Below are positions 20,202 through 28,196 of a stretch of 43,160 nt of DNA, piece after piece; the first letter of the stretch is position 1, and each line of letters begins with the position of its first letter. The translations under genes and the position numbers were made by a program. This stretch comes from Burkholderiales bacterium (GTDB lineage: Bacteria; Pseudomonadota; Gammaproteobacteria; Burkholderiales; SG8-39): positions 1 through 43,160 of the forward strand of contig JAOAFL010000046.1 in assembly GCA_026416295.1 (NCBI GenBank), given 5' to 3'. Under the pieces are notes generated by a model, which saw only the letters and a program-made list of their open reading frames with translations, searched no databases and was not told where the DNA came from.

Positions 20202-22856
20202 CTAGTGCACCGTCGGCGCGGGCGGCGCAGCGCCGTCCTCGCCCGCGCCGCGGCCTGCGCCCGCCGCGGGGCCGCCGTCGTCGCGGCCGTTTCCGCCGTT
20301 TACCGCCTCGTCGCGCTCGACGATGCGCGCCAGCCCCGCGAGCTTTTCGCCCTCGGCGAGCGCGATCAGCGTCACGCCCTGCGTCGAGCGGCCCATTTCC
20401 CGGATCTGCGCGACTTCGGTGCGGATGAGAACGCCGCCGGTCGAGATCAGCATCACCTCGTCGTCCTCGTCCACCAGCACCGCGCCGACGAGCCTGCCGT
20501 TTCGCTCGGTCGTCTGGATCGCGATCATGCCGAGGCCGCCGCGGCCGTGCCGCGTGTACTCGGCGATCGGCGTACGCTTGCCGTAGCCGTTCTCGGTCGC
20601 TGTGAGCACCGAGCGCGTCTCGTCCTTCGCGACGAGCATGCTCACCACGCGCACGCTTCCTTCTTCCGGCAGCCGCATGCCGCGCACGCCGGTCGCCTGC
20701 CGACCCATCGGGCGCACCTCCGTTTCCGGAAACCGGATCGCCTTGCCCTCGGAGGAAAAGAGCATCACGTCGTAGCCGCCGTCGGTGAGCGCCGCGTCCA
20801 CGAGATAGTCGCCCTCTTCCAGGGTGACGGCGAGGATGCCGGCCGGCCGCGGGCGGGAGAACTCCGCGAGCGGCGTCTTCTTCACCGTGCCGCGCGCGGT
20901 CGCCATGAACACGAAGTGGTTCTCGTCGAATTCGCGCACCGCGAGGACCGCGGTGATCTTCTCGCCCTCGGCGAGCGGAAACATGTTGACGATCGGTCTG
21001 CCGCGGCTTGCGCGCGTGCCCTGCGGCACCTCGAAAACCTTCAGCCAGTAGAGGCGCCCGCGGTTGGAGAAGCACAGCAGGTAGTCGTGCGAGTGCGCGA
21101 CGAACAGCCGCTCGATGAAATCGTCGTCCCGGATCGCCGCGGCGCTGCGGCCGCGCCCGCCGCGGCGTTGCGCACGGTAGTCGGCGAGCGGCTGCGACTT
21201 GACGTAGCCGCCGTGCGAGAACGTCACCACCATGTCCTGCGGCGCGATCAGGTCCTCGATCGAGAGGTCCTCGGCCACCGTCACGATCTCGCTGCGGCGC
21301 GCGTCGCCGTGTTCGGCTTTGAGCGCCTTCAGCTCGTCGGCGACGATCGCCGTGATGCGCTCGGGCCGCGCGAGGATGTCGAGCAGGTCGGCGATCGCGG
21401 CCATCACCTCGCCGTACTCCTCGCGGATGCGGTCCTGCTCGAGGCCGGTCAGGCGCTGCAGCCGCATGTCGAGGATCGCCTGCGCCTGCTCGGGCGACAG
21501 TCGATAGCCGTCCTCCTTCATGCCGTAGTCGGCCGCGAGCCCCTCCGGCCGAAAGCGCTCGGCACCGCCCGCGGCCACGCGCGCAAGGAGCTCCGCGACG
21601 AGCGCCGAGGGCCAGGCGCGCGCAAGCAGCGCCGCTTTCGCCTCCGCGGGCGAAGGCGCCGCCTTGATGAGCGCGATCACCTCGTCGACGTTCGAGAGCG
21701 CGACCGCGAGGCCTTCCAGCACGTGACCGCGCGCGCGCGCCTGGCGCAGGTCGAACACGGTGCGGCGCGTGACCACCTCGCGGCGGTGCGCGAGAAAAGC
21801 CTCGATCATCTCCTTGAGGTTGAGCAGCCGCGGCTGGCCGTCGACCAATGCGACCATGTTCATGCCGAAGCTGTCCTGCAGTTGCGTCTGCTTGTAGAGG
21901 TTGTTCAGCACCACCTCCGGCCGCTCGCCGCGCTTCAGCTCGATGACGACGCGGATGCCCTCCTTGTCCGATTCGTCGCGGATATCGGCGATGCCTTCGA
22001 GCCGCCGCTCGTTGACGAGCTCGGCGATGCGCTCAAGGAGCGCCTTCTTGTTCACCTGATAGGGCAGCTCGTCGACGACGATCGCCTGGCGCTCGCCCTT
22101 GCCGACGTCCTCGACGTGCGTGCGCGCGCGCACCACCACGCGGCCCCGGCCGGTGCGGTAGCCCTCGTGCACCCCGGCGAGGCCGTAGACGATGCCCGCG
22201 GTCGGAAAGTCGGGCGCCGGAATCCGGCGGATCACCTCTTCGATCGCGCACGCCGGGTTTTCGAGCACGAGCAGGCACGCATCGACCACCTCGCCGAGGT
22301 TGTGCGGCGGGATGCTCGTCGCCATGCCGACGGCGATGCCCGAGGCGCCGTTCACGAGCAGGTTCGGGAGGCGCGCCGGCAAAATGAGCGGCTCGCGCTC
22401 CGCACCGTCGTAGTTCGGCCCGAAATCGACGGTCTCTTTTTCGATGTCGGCGAGCAGCTCGTGGCCGATTCTCGCCATTCGGATCTCGGTGTAGCGCATC
22501 GCGGCGGCGTTGTCGCCGTCCACCGAGCCGAAGTTGCCCTGCCCGTCGATCAGGGGATAGCGGAGCGAAAAGTTCTGCGCCATGCGAACGATCGTGTCGT
22601 AGACCGCCGCATCCCCGTGCGGGTGGTACTTGCCGATCACGTCGCCGACGATGCGCGCCGATTTCTTGTACGGCCGGTTCCAGTCGTTGCCGAGTTCGTG
22701 CATCGCGTAAAGCACGCGACGATGCACCGGCTTCAGGCCGTCGCGCACGTCGGGGAGCGCCCGCCCGACGATCACGCTCATCGCGTAATCGAGGTACGAC
22801 CGGCGCATCTCCTCTTCGAGGCTGACCGGTATCGTTTCCTTGGCGAAGCTGTCCAT
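20202..22856 (-). CDS. gyrA: DNA gyrase subunit A
   Basis: GyrA is the breakage-reunion subunit of the supercoiling topoisomerase. The 884-residue protein begins [17 protein letters not shown]; the frame is open upstream to 22955 but that sequence lacks family similarity. Catalytic Tyr122 lies in RYTEIRM and the GyrA-box is QRRGGRG. The quinolone-resistance region reads [10 protein letters not shown], so the residue equivalent to E. coli Ser83 is Ala (codon 22608-22610), while Asp87 is kept. The C-terminal beta-pinwheel is followed by a Gly/Ala-rich tail with acidic residues. No strong Shine-Dalgarno precedes the ATG. Confidence 0.98.
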   Translation of the reverse strand: MDSFAKETIPVSLEEEMRRSYLDYAMSVIVGRALPDVRDGLKPVHRRVLYAMHELGNDWNRPYKKSARIVGDVIGKYHPHGDAAVYDTIVRMAQNFSLRYPLIDGQGNFGSVDGDNAAAMRYTEIRMARIGHELLADIEKETVDFGPNYDGAEREPLILPARLPNLLVNGASGIAVGMATSIPPHNLGEVVDACLLVLENPACAIEEVIRRIPAPDFPTAGIVYGLAGVHEGYRTGRGRVVVRARTHVEDVGKGERQAIVVDELPYQVNKKALLERIAELVNERRLEGIADIRDESDKEGIRVVIELKRGERPEVVLNNLYKQTQLQDSFGMNMVALVDGQPRLLNLKEMIEAFLAHRREVVTRRTVFDLRQARARGHVLEGLAVALSNVDEVIALIKAAPSPAEAKAALLARAWPSALVAELLARVAAGGAERFRPEGLAADYGMKEDGYRLSPEQAQAILDMRLQRLTGLEQDRIREEYGEVMAAIADLLDILARPERITAIVADELKALKAEHGDARRSEIVTVAEDLSIEDLIAPQDMVVTFSHGGYVKSQPLADYRAQRRGGRGRSAAAIRDDDFIERLFVAHSHDYLLCFSNRGRLYWLKVFEVPQGTRASRGRPIVNMFPLAEGEKITAVLAVREFDENHFVFMATARGTVKKTPLAEFSRPRPAGILAVTLEEGDYLVDAALTDGGYDVMLFSSEGKAIRFPETEVRPMGRQATGVRGMRLPEEGSVRVVSMLVAKDETRSVLTATENGYGKRTPIAEYTRHGRGGLGMIAIQTTERNGRLVGAVLVDEDDEVMLISTGGVLIRTEVAQIREMGRSTQGVTLIALAEGEKLAGLARIVERDEAVNGGNGRDDGGPAAGAGRGAGEDGAAPPAPTVH

Positions 22857-22941
22857 GTTGTTGTTCGGGCGGCCGGCGGCGGGCGCGGCGCGCGTCGGAG
22901 CCGGGGTTGCGCGCCGCGGAAGGCTGCTGCGTCGAAGGCGA

Positions 22942-22950
22942 ATTTTAGCA
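22942..22950 (-). promoter_or_regulatory. Candidate extended -10 promoter of gyrA
   Basis: Minus-strand TGC followed by TAAAAT forms an extended -10 element 86 nt upstream of the gyrA ATG. No good -35 is seen at the expected distance, which fits an extended -10 promoter. It lies back-to-back with the promoter of the OmpA-like gene. Confidence 0.5.
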
Positions 22951-22992
22951 CGCAACCTCCCGATTTCGCTCGTATTTCCGCCGCGTGCGCGC

Positions 22993-23021
22993 TTGTCGAA
23001 CGCCGGCCGCTGTGATTTAAT
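22993..23021 (+). promoter_or_regulatory. Sigma-70 promoter of the first OmpA-like gene
   Basis: TTGTCG (22993-22998), a 17-bp spacer and TTTAAT (23016-23021) give a good vegetative promoter starting transcription near 23028, just ahead of the GGAGG of the OmpA-like gene. Confidence 0.6.
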
Positions 23022-23029
23022 CGGCCGGC
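23002..23029. repeat. Inverted repeat flanking the OmpA-like promoter -10 element
   Basis: GCCGGCCG (23002-23009) and CGGCCGGC (23022-23029) are perfect 8-bp arms with the -10 hexamer in the 12-nt spacer. It could be an operator, or by chance a product of GC-rich sequence. Confidence 0.4.
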
Positions 23030-23051
23030 CACAGGAGAAGGGAGGAACGCG

Positions 23052-23744
23052 GTGAGAACGACTTCTATCATTGTTGCCGCGTCGCTTGCGGCAGCCTCCG
23101 GGGCTGCCGCCGCGCAGGGCTACTGGAGCGGTCCCGGCGGCGCGGTGTGGAAGAACAGCGCGGGGCAGTGCTGGCGCGCCGGCTACTGGACCCCGGCGAT
23201 GGCGACCGCGGAGTGCGATGCCGCCCTCTTGCCGAAGCCCGCGGTAAAGCCGACGCCGCCGCCCCCGCCGCCGCCCCCGCCCGCGCCGAAGCCTGAGCCG
23301 AAGCCGGAACCCAAGCCGGAACCGAAGCCGGAACCGAAACCGGAAGCGAAGCCGGCACCCAAGCCGAAGCCGGTCGTGCTGCGTTCGACGGTGCTATTCC
23401 CGCTCGGCGGCGCGAAGCTCGACGAGATGGCCAAATTCCGCCTCGACCGCGACATCGTCGAGAAGCTTCCGACGGTCGGGCAGATCAGCTACGTGCACGT
23501 CAACGGCCACACCGACCGGCTCGGCTCGCGCCAGTTCAACCAGAAGCTCTCCGAGCGCCGCGCCGAGGCAGTGAAGGCGTATCTCGTGTCGAAGGGCATG
23601 AACGCCGCGCAGATCGAGACCTTCGGCTACGGGCAGACGGTGCCGGTGAAGAGCTGCCCGGACGAGAAGAACCGCAAGGCGCTCGTGATCTGTCTGGAGC
23701 CGAACCGCCGCGTCGAGGTCGAGCTGCAAGGGGCTCCGAAATAG
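23052..23744 (+). CDS. OmpA family protein 1 with Lys-Pro-Glu linker
   Basis: A secreted, probably outer-membrane-associated protein that ties the envelope to peptidoglycan. In its 230 residues a signal peptide (about 1-21, ending SGAAAA-QG) is followed by a Trp/Gly/Cys module ([13 protein letters not shown], then [19 protein letters not shown] with two Cys). Then come a polyproline run, Lys-Pro-Glu-Pro repeats (about 80-108) and an OmpA_C domain ([30 protein letters not shown]). There is no beta-barrel of OmpA size. The start of the OmpA_C domain is diverged ([11 protein letters not shown] in place of the usual phenylalanine-aspartate-rich strand), and it has a Cys pair (SCPDEK and VICLEP) that could form a disulfide. 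Start GTG 23052 follows GGAGG. It is divergent from gyrA. Confidence 0.9.
   Translation: MRTTSIIVAASLAAASGAAAAQGYWSGPGGAVWKNSAGQCWRAGYWTPAMATAECDAALLPKPAVKPTPPPPPPPPPAPKPEPKPEPKPEPKPEPKPEAKPAPKPKPVVLRSTVLFPLGGAKLDEMAKFRLDRDIVEKLPTVGQISYVHVNGHTDRLGSRQFNQKLSERRAEAVKAYLVSKGMNAAQIETFGYGQTVPVKSCPDEKNRKALVICLEPNRRVEVELQGAPK
23254..23372 (+). repeat. Proline run and 12-bp tandem repeat coding for Lys-Pro-Glu-Pro
   Basis: A CCG/CCC-rich Pro stretch (23254-23287) is followed by about seven imperfect copies of a 12-nt unit close to AAGCCGGAACCG, coding Lys-Pro-Glu-Pro, inside the OmpA-like gene. Length variation by slippage would alter the periplasmic linker without shifting frame. Confidence 0.8.
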
Positions 23745-23764
23745 CCGACGCAGGTACCGCGCGC

Positions 23765-23796
23765 AAAGCCCCGCCCGTGCGGGGCTTTGTTTTTTT
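23765..23796 (+). terminator. Rho-independent terminator after OmpA-like 1
   Basis: AAAGCCCCGC (23765-23774), loop CCGT, GCGGGGCTTT (23779-23788), then GTTTTTTT: a 10-bp stem with a strong T-run. The next gene's ATG begins only 3 nt after the T-run (23800). Confidence 0.93.
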
Positions 23797-23799
23797 CCG

Positions 23800-25122
23800 A
23801 TGACGCAGAAGCTGCTGATCGTCGCGCGCTGGGTGGTGCCGGTCGAGCCGGCCGGAGCGGTGCTCGCCGATCACGCTGTCGCGGTGCGCGACGGCCGCAT
23901 CCTCGCGGTGTGCCCGCGCGCCGAGGGCGAGGCGCGATTCGCCGAATTCGCGCGCATCGATCTTCCTGGCCATGCGCTCATTCCCGGGCTCGTCAACGCG
24001 CACACGCACGCGGCGATGACGCTGCTGCGCGGGGTCGCGGACGACCTGCCGCTCATGCGCTGGCTCACCGAGCACATCTGGCCGATCGAGGGAAAGCACG
24101 TCTCGCCGCAGTTCGTGCGCGACGGCACGCTCGCCGCGTGCGCCGAGATGCTGCGCGGCGGGATCACCTGCTTCAACGACATGTACTTTTTTCCCGAGGC
24201 GGCGCTCGAGGCGGCGCTCGCCGCCGGCATGCGCGCCGCGCTCGGCATCATCGCGGTCGAGTTCCCCTCGGCCTACGCGGCCGACCCGGAGGACTACCTA
24301 GCGAAGGGGCTTGCGCTGCGCGACCGCTGGCGCGATCACCCGCTCGTGTCGTTCTGCTTCGCGCCGCATGCGCCGTACACGGTGTCGGATGCGACGTTCC
24401 GGAAGCTCGCGACGCTCGCGGGCGAAATCGAGATCCCGATCCACATCCATGTACACGAGACGGCGGAAGAGGTCGAGCGCTCGGTCGCCGAGCACGGTGT
24501 GCGACCGCTCGAGCGACTGCGTCGCGCGGGCCTGCTCGGTCCGGGGCTGCTCGCGGTGCACGCGGTACACCTCGTGCCGGCCGAGATCGAGCTGCTCGCG
24601 CGCTACGGCGCGAAAGTCGTGCACTGCCCCTCGTCGAACCTGAAGCTCGCGAGCGGCTTTGCGCCGGTGGCGACGCTCGCCCGCGCAGGCGTCGAAGTCG
24701 CGCTCGGCACCGACGGGGCGGCGAGCAACAACCGGCTGGACCTTTTCGAGGAGATGCGCCTTGCGGCGCTGATCGCGAAGGCGGTGGCGGGCGATGCCGA
24801 AGCGATGCCGGCGCATGCGGCGCTGCGTGCGGCGACGCTCGCCGGCGCAACGGCGCTCGGGCTGGAGACGCGCATCGGCTCGATCGAGCCGGGCAAGGAA
24901 GCCGATCTCGTCGCGGTACGGATGGACGACCTGGAAATGCAGCCCTGCTACGACCCGGTCTCGCACCTGGTGTACGTCGCGGGCAGACAACAGGTGAGCC
25001 ACGTCTGGGTCGCAGGCCGGGCGCTCGTCGCCGACGGAGAACTGCAAAACGACGCCTTCGCGGACTTGGACAGCAGAATCAAGTTGTGGCAGAATGCGCT
25101 CGGCGCGCGTCCACGGCGTTGA
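23800..25122 (+). CDS. mtaD: TRZ/ATZ-family amidohydrolase (5-methylthioadenosine/S-adenosylhomocysteine deaminase type)
   Basis: A metal-dependent amidohydrolase of the chlorohydrolase/deaminase branch, expected to deaminate methylthioadenosine or adenosylhomocysteine. The 440-residue protein has the N-terminal metal site NAHTH (His68, His70), His217/219 in IHIHVHET and the late Asp305 in GTDGAASNN. The amino-terminal ARWVVPVEP and C-terminal AGRALVADGE stretches close the outer beta-sandwich. Substrate choice within this family is hard to predict, so the name is provisional. The ATG has no Shine-Dalgarno: it lies 3 nt after the T-run of the preceding terminator. Expression probably depends on read-through from the OmpA-like promoter. 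Confidence 0.87.
   Translation: MTQKLLIVARWVVPVEPAGAVLADHAVAVRDGRILAVCPRAEGEARFAEFARIDLPGHALIPGLVNAHTHAAMTLLRGVADDLPLMRWLTEHIWPIEGKHVSPQFVRDGTLAACAEMLRGGITCFNDMYFFPEAALEAALAAGMRAALGIIAVEFPSAYAADPEDYLAKGLALRDRWRDHPLVSFCFAPHAPYTVSDATFRKLATLAGEIEIPIHIHVHETAEEVERSVAEHGVRPLERLRRAGLLGPGLLAVHAVHLVPAEIELLARYGAKVVHCPSSNLKLASGFAPVATLARAGVEVALGTDGAASNNRLDLFEEMRLAALIAKAVAGDAEAMPAHAALRAATLAGATALGLETRIGSIEPGKEADLVAVRMDDLEMQPCYDPVSHLVYVAGRQQVSHVWVAGRALVADGELQNDAFADLDSRIKLWQNALGARPRR
25066..25095 (+). promoter_or_regulatory. Promoter of the second OmpA-like gene
   Basis: TTGGAC (25066-25071), an 18-bp spacer and CAGAAT (25090-25095) lie inside the 3' end of the amidohydrolase gene, about 85 nt before the OmpA-like ATG. 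Confidence 0.5.
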
Positions 25123-25180
25123 ATCGAAAAGCAAATCGGACCGGCGCCGAGAAATCCAGAACGCCGCACAGGGGAATCGC

Positions 25181-25783
25181 ATGAAAAAGAACTGGACACC
25201 TTTGTTGCTCGCTTCCGCGGTCTCGCTATCCGGCGCCTCGTTTACGGCCGCAGCGCAGGGATACTGGACGGGCCCGGCGAACCAGGTCTGGAAGAACAAC
25301 TTCGGCCAGTGCTGGCGCGCAGGATACTGGACACCGGCGATGGCCACCGCCGAATGCGACCCCGATCTCGTGCCGAAGCCCGCGCCGAAGCCCGAGCCGA
25401 AGCCCGAGCCGAAGCCCAAGCCCATCGCCGAAAAAGTGACGCTCGCGGCGGACGTGCTGTTCGATTTCGACAAGGCGGCGCTCAAACCCGAGGGCAAGTC
25501 GAAGCTCGACGATCTCGCGAACAAGATCCGCGACATCAACCTCGAAGTTGTGATCGCGATCGGGCATACCGACTCGATCGGTTCGGACGCCTACAACCAG
25601 AGGCTGTCGGTGCGTCGCGCCGAGTCGGTAAAGGCGTACCTCGTCTCGAAGGGGGTCGAGCCGAACCGGATCTACACCGAGGGCAAGGGCGAGAAGCAGC
25701 CGGTCGCGAGCAACAAGACCCGAGAAGGTCGCGCGAAGAATCGCCGCGTCGAGATCGAGGTCATCGGCACACGCAGGAACTAG
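25181..25783 (+). CDS. OmpA family protein 2
   Basis: A 200-residue paralogue of the protein at 23052. A signal peptide (about 1-24, ending FTAAA-QG) leads to the same module ([33 protein letters not shown]), a short Lys-Pro-Glu linker ([13 protein letters not shown]) and an OmpA_C domain with standard motifs (DVLFDFDKAALKPEG, IGHTDSIGSDAYNQRLS, RRAESVKAYL, NRRVEIEV). These keep the Asp and Arg residues known to bind diaminopimelate in OmpA_C domains. The frame is open upstream, but ATG 25181, with AGGGGAA before it, opens a clear signal sequence. It is followed by its own terminator. Confidence 0.93.
   Translation: MKKNWTPLLLASAVSLSGASFTAAAQGYWTGPANQVWKNNFGQCWRAGYWTPAMATAECDPDLVPKPAPKPEPKPEPKPKPIAEKVTLAADVLFDFDKAALKPEGKSKLDDLANKIRDINLEVVIAIGHTDSIGSDAYNQRLSVRRAESVKAYLVSKGVEPNRIYTEGKGEKQPVASNKTREGRAKNRRVEIEVIGTRRN
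25378..25432 (+). repeat. Short Lys-Pro-Glu coding repeat in OmpA-like 2
   Basis: Three to four copies of a 12-nt unit close to AAGCCCGAGCCG encode the Lys-Pro-Glu linker. It is a shorter version of the repeat in OmpA-like 1. Confidence 0.7.
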
Positions 25784-25805
25784 CGCGCAAAACGCGTTAT
25801 CCTCG

Positions 25806-25835
25806 AAGCCCCGCTGCGGCGGGGCTTTTTGTTTT
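25806..25835 (+). terminator. Rho-independent terminator after OmpA-like 2
   Basis: AAGCCCCGC (25806-25814), loop TGCG, GCGGGGCTT (25819-25827), then TTTGTTTT. The ubiG ATG begins 2 nt after the T-run (25838). Confidence 0.92.
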
Positions 25836-25837
25836 CC

Positions 25838-26548
25838 ATGGGCGACGTATCGCAGAACGCGGATCCGGCCGAGCTGGCGAAGTTCGCCGCAGTGGCGCAT
25901 CGCTGGTGGGATTCCGAGGGCGAGTTCCGGCCCCTGCACCAGATCAACCCGTTGCGGCTCGCCTGGATCGAGGCGCAGTTTCCGCTCGCGGGAAAGACCG
26001 TGCTCGACGTAGGCTGCGGCGGCGGCCTGCTCGCCGAGGCGATGGCGCGCGCCGGCGCGCGCGTCACCGGAATCGACCTCGCGGAACGCACCCTGCGCGT
26101 CGCGCAGCTGCACCTGCGCGAAAGCGGGCTCGCGGTCGAGTATCTCGTGCGTTCGGCCGAAGCGTTCGCTGCGGAACGACCCGCCGCCTTTGACGCGGTC
26201 GTCTGCATGGAGCTGCTCGAGCACGTTCCGGATCCGGCGCGCACCGTCGGCGCCTGTGCGGCGCTTGCGCGGCCGGGGGGTCAGGTATTTTTCGGCACGA
26301 TCAACCGCAACGCAAAAGCCTATCTTCTCGCGGTGATTGGCGCCGAGTACGTGCTCGCGCTGCTGCCGCGCGGCACCCACGACTACCGTCGCTTCGTCCG
26401 TCCCTCGGAGCTCGCCCGATGGTGCCGCGCCGCCGGCTTGCGCCCGCAACGCATGGCCGGCCTCGGTTACAACCCGCTTGCCGCGACGTTCCGCCTGACC
26501 GACGACTGCGACGTCAACTACCTCCTCGCCTGCACCAAGGATGAGTGA
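25838..26548 (+). CDS. ubiG: Ubiquinone biosynthesis O-methyltransferase
   Basis: UbiG catalyses both O-methylations of ubiquinone synthesis using SAM. The 236-residue protein has AKFAAVAHRWWDSEGEFRPL and LHQINPLRLAWI in the N-terminal lid, the SAM site DVGCGGGLLAEAMARAGA and the CMELLEHVPDP post-I motif. ATG 25838 (MGDVSQNADPAEL) is preferred over the in-frame TTG at 25829. It has no Shine-Dalgarno and immediately follows the terminator of OmpA-like 2. The gph ATG overlaps its 3' end by 8 nt. Confidence 0.95.
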   Translation: MGDVSQNADPAELAKFAAVAHRWWDSEGEFRPLHQINPLRLAWIEAQFPLAGKTVLDVGCGGGLLAEAMARAGARVTGIDLAERTLRVAQLHLRESGLAVEYLVRSAEAFAAERPAAFDAVVCMELLEHVPDPARTVGACAALARPGGQVFFGTINRNAKAYLLAVIGAEYVLALLPRGTHDYRRFVRPSELARWCRAAGLRPQRMAGLGYNPLAATFRLTDDCDVNYLLACTKDE

Positions 26549-27215
26549 TCCGCGGGCGCCGGTTGCTCCGCGCGCCGTCCTGTTCGACCTCGACGGCACC
26601 CTCGCGGACACCGCCCCGGACCTCGCGCACGCGCTGAACGAGGTGCGGCGCGAACGCGGACTGGCGCCTTTGCCGCTCGCCGCGTTGCGACCGTTCGCCT
26701 CCGCCGGCGCGCGCGGGCTTCTCGGCGCCGGCTTCGGCGTCACGCCCGAAGACGCGGCGTTCCCGCCGCTGCGCGAGGCTTTCCTGCGCTTCTACGGCGC
26801 GCGGCTCTGCGCTGCAACGCGCCTTTTCCCCGGCGTCGCGGAACTTCTCGCGGCGATCGAGGCGCGCGGCCTCCCCTGGGGTATCGTCACCAACAAGGCC
26901 GCCGCGCTCACGCATCCGCTTCTTGCCGCTCTCGGACTCGAAGGGCGCCCGGCGTGCGTCGTCTGCGGCGATACGACACCGCACCTGAAACCGCATCCGG
27001 CACCGCTCATTCACGCAGCCGACGCGCTCGGGCTTTCGCCGGGCGAGTGCCTCTACGCCGGGGACGACCTGCGCGACGTGCAGGCTGCGCGCGCAGCCGG
27101 CATGCCGGTCGTCGCCGTGCTGTGGGGCTACGGACAGGGAATGCACGGCTGGCAGGCGGATGCGGTGCTCGACCGTCCCGCGGACTTGATTTCGCGCCTC
27201 GGCCCACCGATGTAG
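26541..27215 (+). CDS. gph: Phosphoglycolate phosphatase (HAD superfamily)
   Basis: It removes phosphate from 2-phosphoglycolate. The 224-residue protein has the nucleophile motif LFDLDGTLADTAPDL, motif II in IVTNK and the acidic motif III YAGDDLRDVQAARAAGM. A Gph-type cap lies between. It overlaps the end of ubiG by 8 nt, which couples the two genes, and the TAG stop is part of a -10-like TAGAAT ahead of ssrA. Confidence 0.93.
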   Translation: MSDPRAPVAPRAVLFDLDGTLADTAPDLAHALNEVRRERGLAPLPLAALRPFASAGARGLLGAGFGVTPEDAAFPPLREAFLRFYGARLCAATRLFPGVAELLAAIEARGLPWGIVTNKAAALTHPLLAALGLEGRPACVVCGDTTPHLKPHPAPLIHAADALGLSPGECLYAGDDLRDVQAARAAGMPVVAVLWGYGQGMHGWQADAVLDRPADLISRLGPPM

Positions 27216-27218
27216 AAT
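27213..27218 (+). promoter_or_regulatory. Candidate -10 of the ssrA promoter
   Basis: TAGAAT overlaps the gph stop codon 28 nt before the tmRNA 5' end. No convincing -35 is visible at 17 bp (TTCGCG); a TTGATT lies slightly too far away (21 bp). Confidence 0.4.
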
Positions 27219-27245
27219 GCTGCGCGCAGCGCGCTTGACCGAACC

Positions 27246-27615
27246 GGGGGCGACATGGTTTCGACGCGGGTTACGAAGCAGCGCGGGGCATGCCGAGGGA
27301 CGGAGCACCTCGTAAATCCAACCGTAAGCAAACAAACGCCAACGACGAGCGTTACGCTCTCGCCGCCTAATACCGGCGAGACGCTGCACTAGCCTGCTGG
27401 CGGGCTAGGCCTTCCCCAAGGAAGGTGCAGCGCCATTCACACCAGCCTCTCCGCCGGGCCTGGCCGCTTGGCCCGTCGGATCCGTCGAAGCGGCTGGCCG
27501 AGCGTCAGCCTGCCGGTCGGCGGGCGCAAGGCGAGACGCAAACGACCGCGCTAAGCATGTAGTCCCGACTGCGGAGGATTCGCGGACGCGGGTTCGATTC
27601 CCGCCGCCTCCACCA
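27246..27615 (+). ncRNA. ssrA: tmRNA
   Basis: Transfer-messenger RNA that frees stalled ribosomes and tags the nascent chain. The 5' end GGGGGCGACATGG and the 3' end GGTTCGATTCCCGCCGCCTCCACCA-type tRNA half pair as a 7-bp acceptor stem (GGGGGCG with CGCCTCC, one G-U), and CCA is encoded. The tag reading frame is GCC AAC GAC GAG CGT TAC GCT CTC GCC GCC TAA (27338-27370), giving the peptide ANDERYALAA. Length (370 nt) and tag are typical of betaproteobacteria. The 3' 111 nt are overlapped by the antisense end of a converging gene. Confidence 0.97.
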
Positions 27616-28008
27616 TTTCATCGACCCGGCCCCGGCTGCCTCGCCCGAGGCGATTCCGGCAACGGCGCCGCAGCGCGCCGATGGCGCAAGGCGCAGTACC
27701 TCCTCGAAGGTGAAGATGTGGCGCACCTGCCCTGCGTCCGCGACCTCGACGCTGCGCAGCCCCTCGACCTCGCCGTCCACGCTGATCTTGCGCGGGCGGG
27801 AGGTGCTGCGTTCGGGGTCTTCGCCGATCGCCGCATAGAGGTCGCCGCCTGGGTCGTACGACACGCCCGTCAGGGTCGTCCCGCAGGTCTCGCGCTGCGC
27901 CCCGGGATGCGGCCGGACGACACCGATCTCGATCACTTTCGCACCGAACGGCCTCGAAACGCGCTCGAAGGACGACCGCCACTGATGATTTTTCAGGTTC
28001 CCCATCAT
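27505..28008 (-). CDS. DUF5335-like protein whose 3' end runs antisense into ssrA
   Basis: Residues 1-110 or so, from MMGNLKNHQWRSSFERVSR through LTGVSYDPGGDLYAAI, RPRKISVDGEVEGLRSVEV and HIFTFEEVLRLAP, match the layout I know for DUF5335 (PF17269), a small family of unknown function. GAGGA sits 7 nt before ATG 28008, so translation is plausible. Past residue about 130 the frame enters the tmRNA gene in antisense and yields WWRRRESNPRPRILRSRD, a string familiar as an annotation artefact from the complement of tmRNA and tRNA ends. The true protein probably ended near residue 115-130, and its own stop may have been lost. Confidence 0.5.
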   Translation of the reverse strand: MMGNLKNHQWRSSFERVSRPFGAKVIEIGVVRPHPGAQRETCGTTLTGVSYDPGGDLYAAIGEDPERSTSRPRKISVDGEVEGLRSVEVADAGQVRHIFTFEEVLRLAPSARCGAVAGIASGEAAGAGSMKWWRRRESNPRPRILRSRDYMLSAVVCVSPCARRPAG

Positions 28009-28129
28009 GTCATGATCCTCGCGATGACGTTCGCACGCATTGAAGGCGGGCGCGCCGCCGCGGCTCTTCACGGCGATCAGAGGAGGACCGCCGGCGCGCC
28101 TTCGTCTGGCCGCCCTCGCCGCGCGCGCG

Positions 28130-28147
28130 GCGGCCCGGGTGGGCCGC
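28130..28147. repeat. Perfect hairpin upstream of the MFS gene
   Basis: GCGGCCC, loop GGGT, GGGCCGC, 49 nt before the TTG start of the MFS gene. The region 28009-28196 between the two divergent genes otherwise shows nothing I recognise; no T-run follows, so a terminator role is unlikely. Confidence 0.4.
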
Positions 28148-28196
28148 GCTCAGCGGACGCCTTCTGCGCCGAACGCGTGCGGCGACGGGAGACGCC

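Noticed and set aside
22857-22955. Longer N-terminus for GyrA
   Set aside because: The added residues are Arg/Ala/Pro-rich, overlap the mapped -10 element and have no counterpart in GyrA, which starts with MDxFAKE in relatives.
20205-23015. A plus-strand open frame of more than 900 codons antisense to gyrA
   Set aside because: Same reason: gyrA is unmistakable on the minus strand and the antisense product is compositionally biased.
23287-23372. Regular short repeats that might suggest a CRISPR or satellite
   Set aside because: The 12-nt unit has no spacers, keeps frame and encodes a Lys-Pro-Glu linker in an OmpA-like protein.
27505-27615. Protein string WWRRRESNPRP as a real C-terminal domain
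   Set aside because: It is the antisense of the tmRNA 3' end and a known false domain in databases; kept only as an oddity of the converging gene.
27616-28196. Genomic island at the ssrA attachment site
   Set aside because: No integrase, no direct repeat of the tmRNA 3' end and no change of base composition that I can see.
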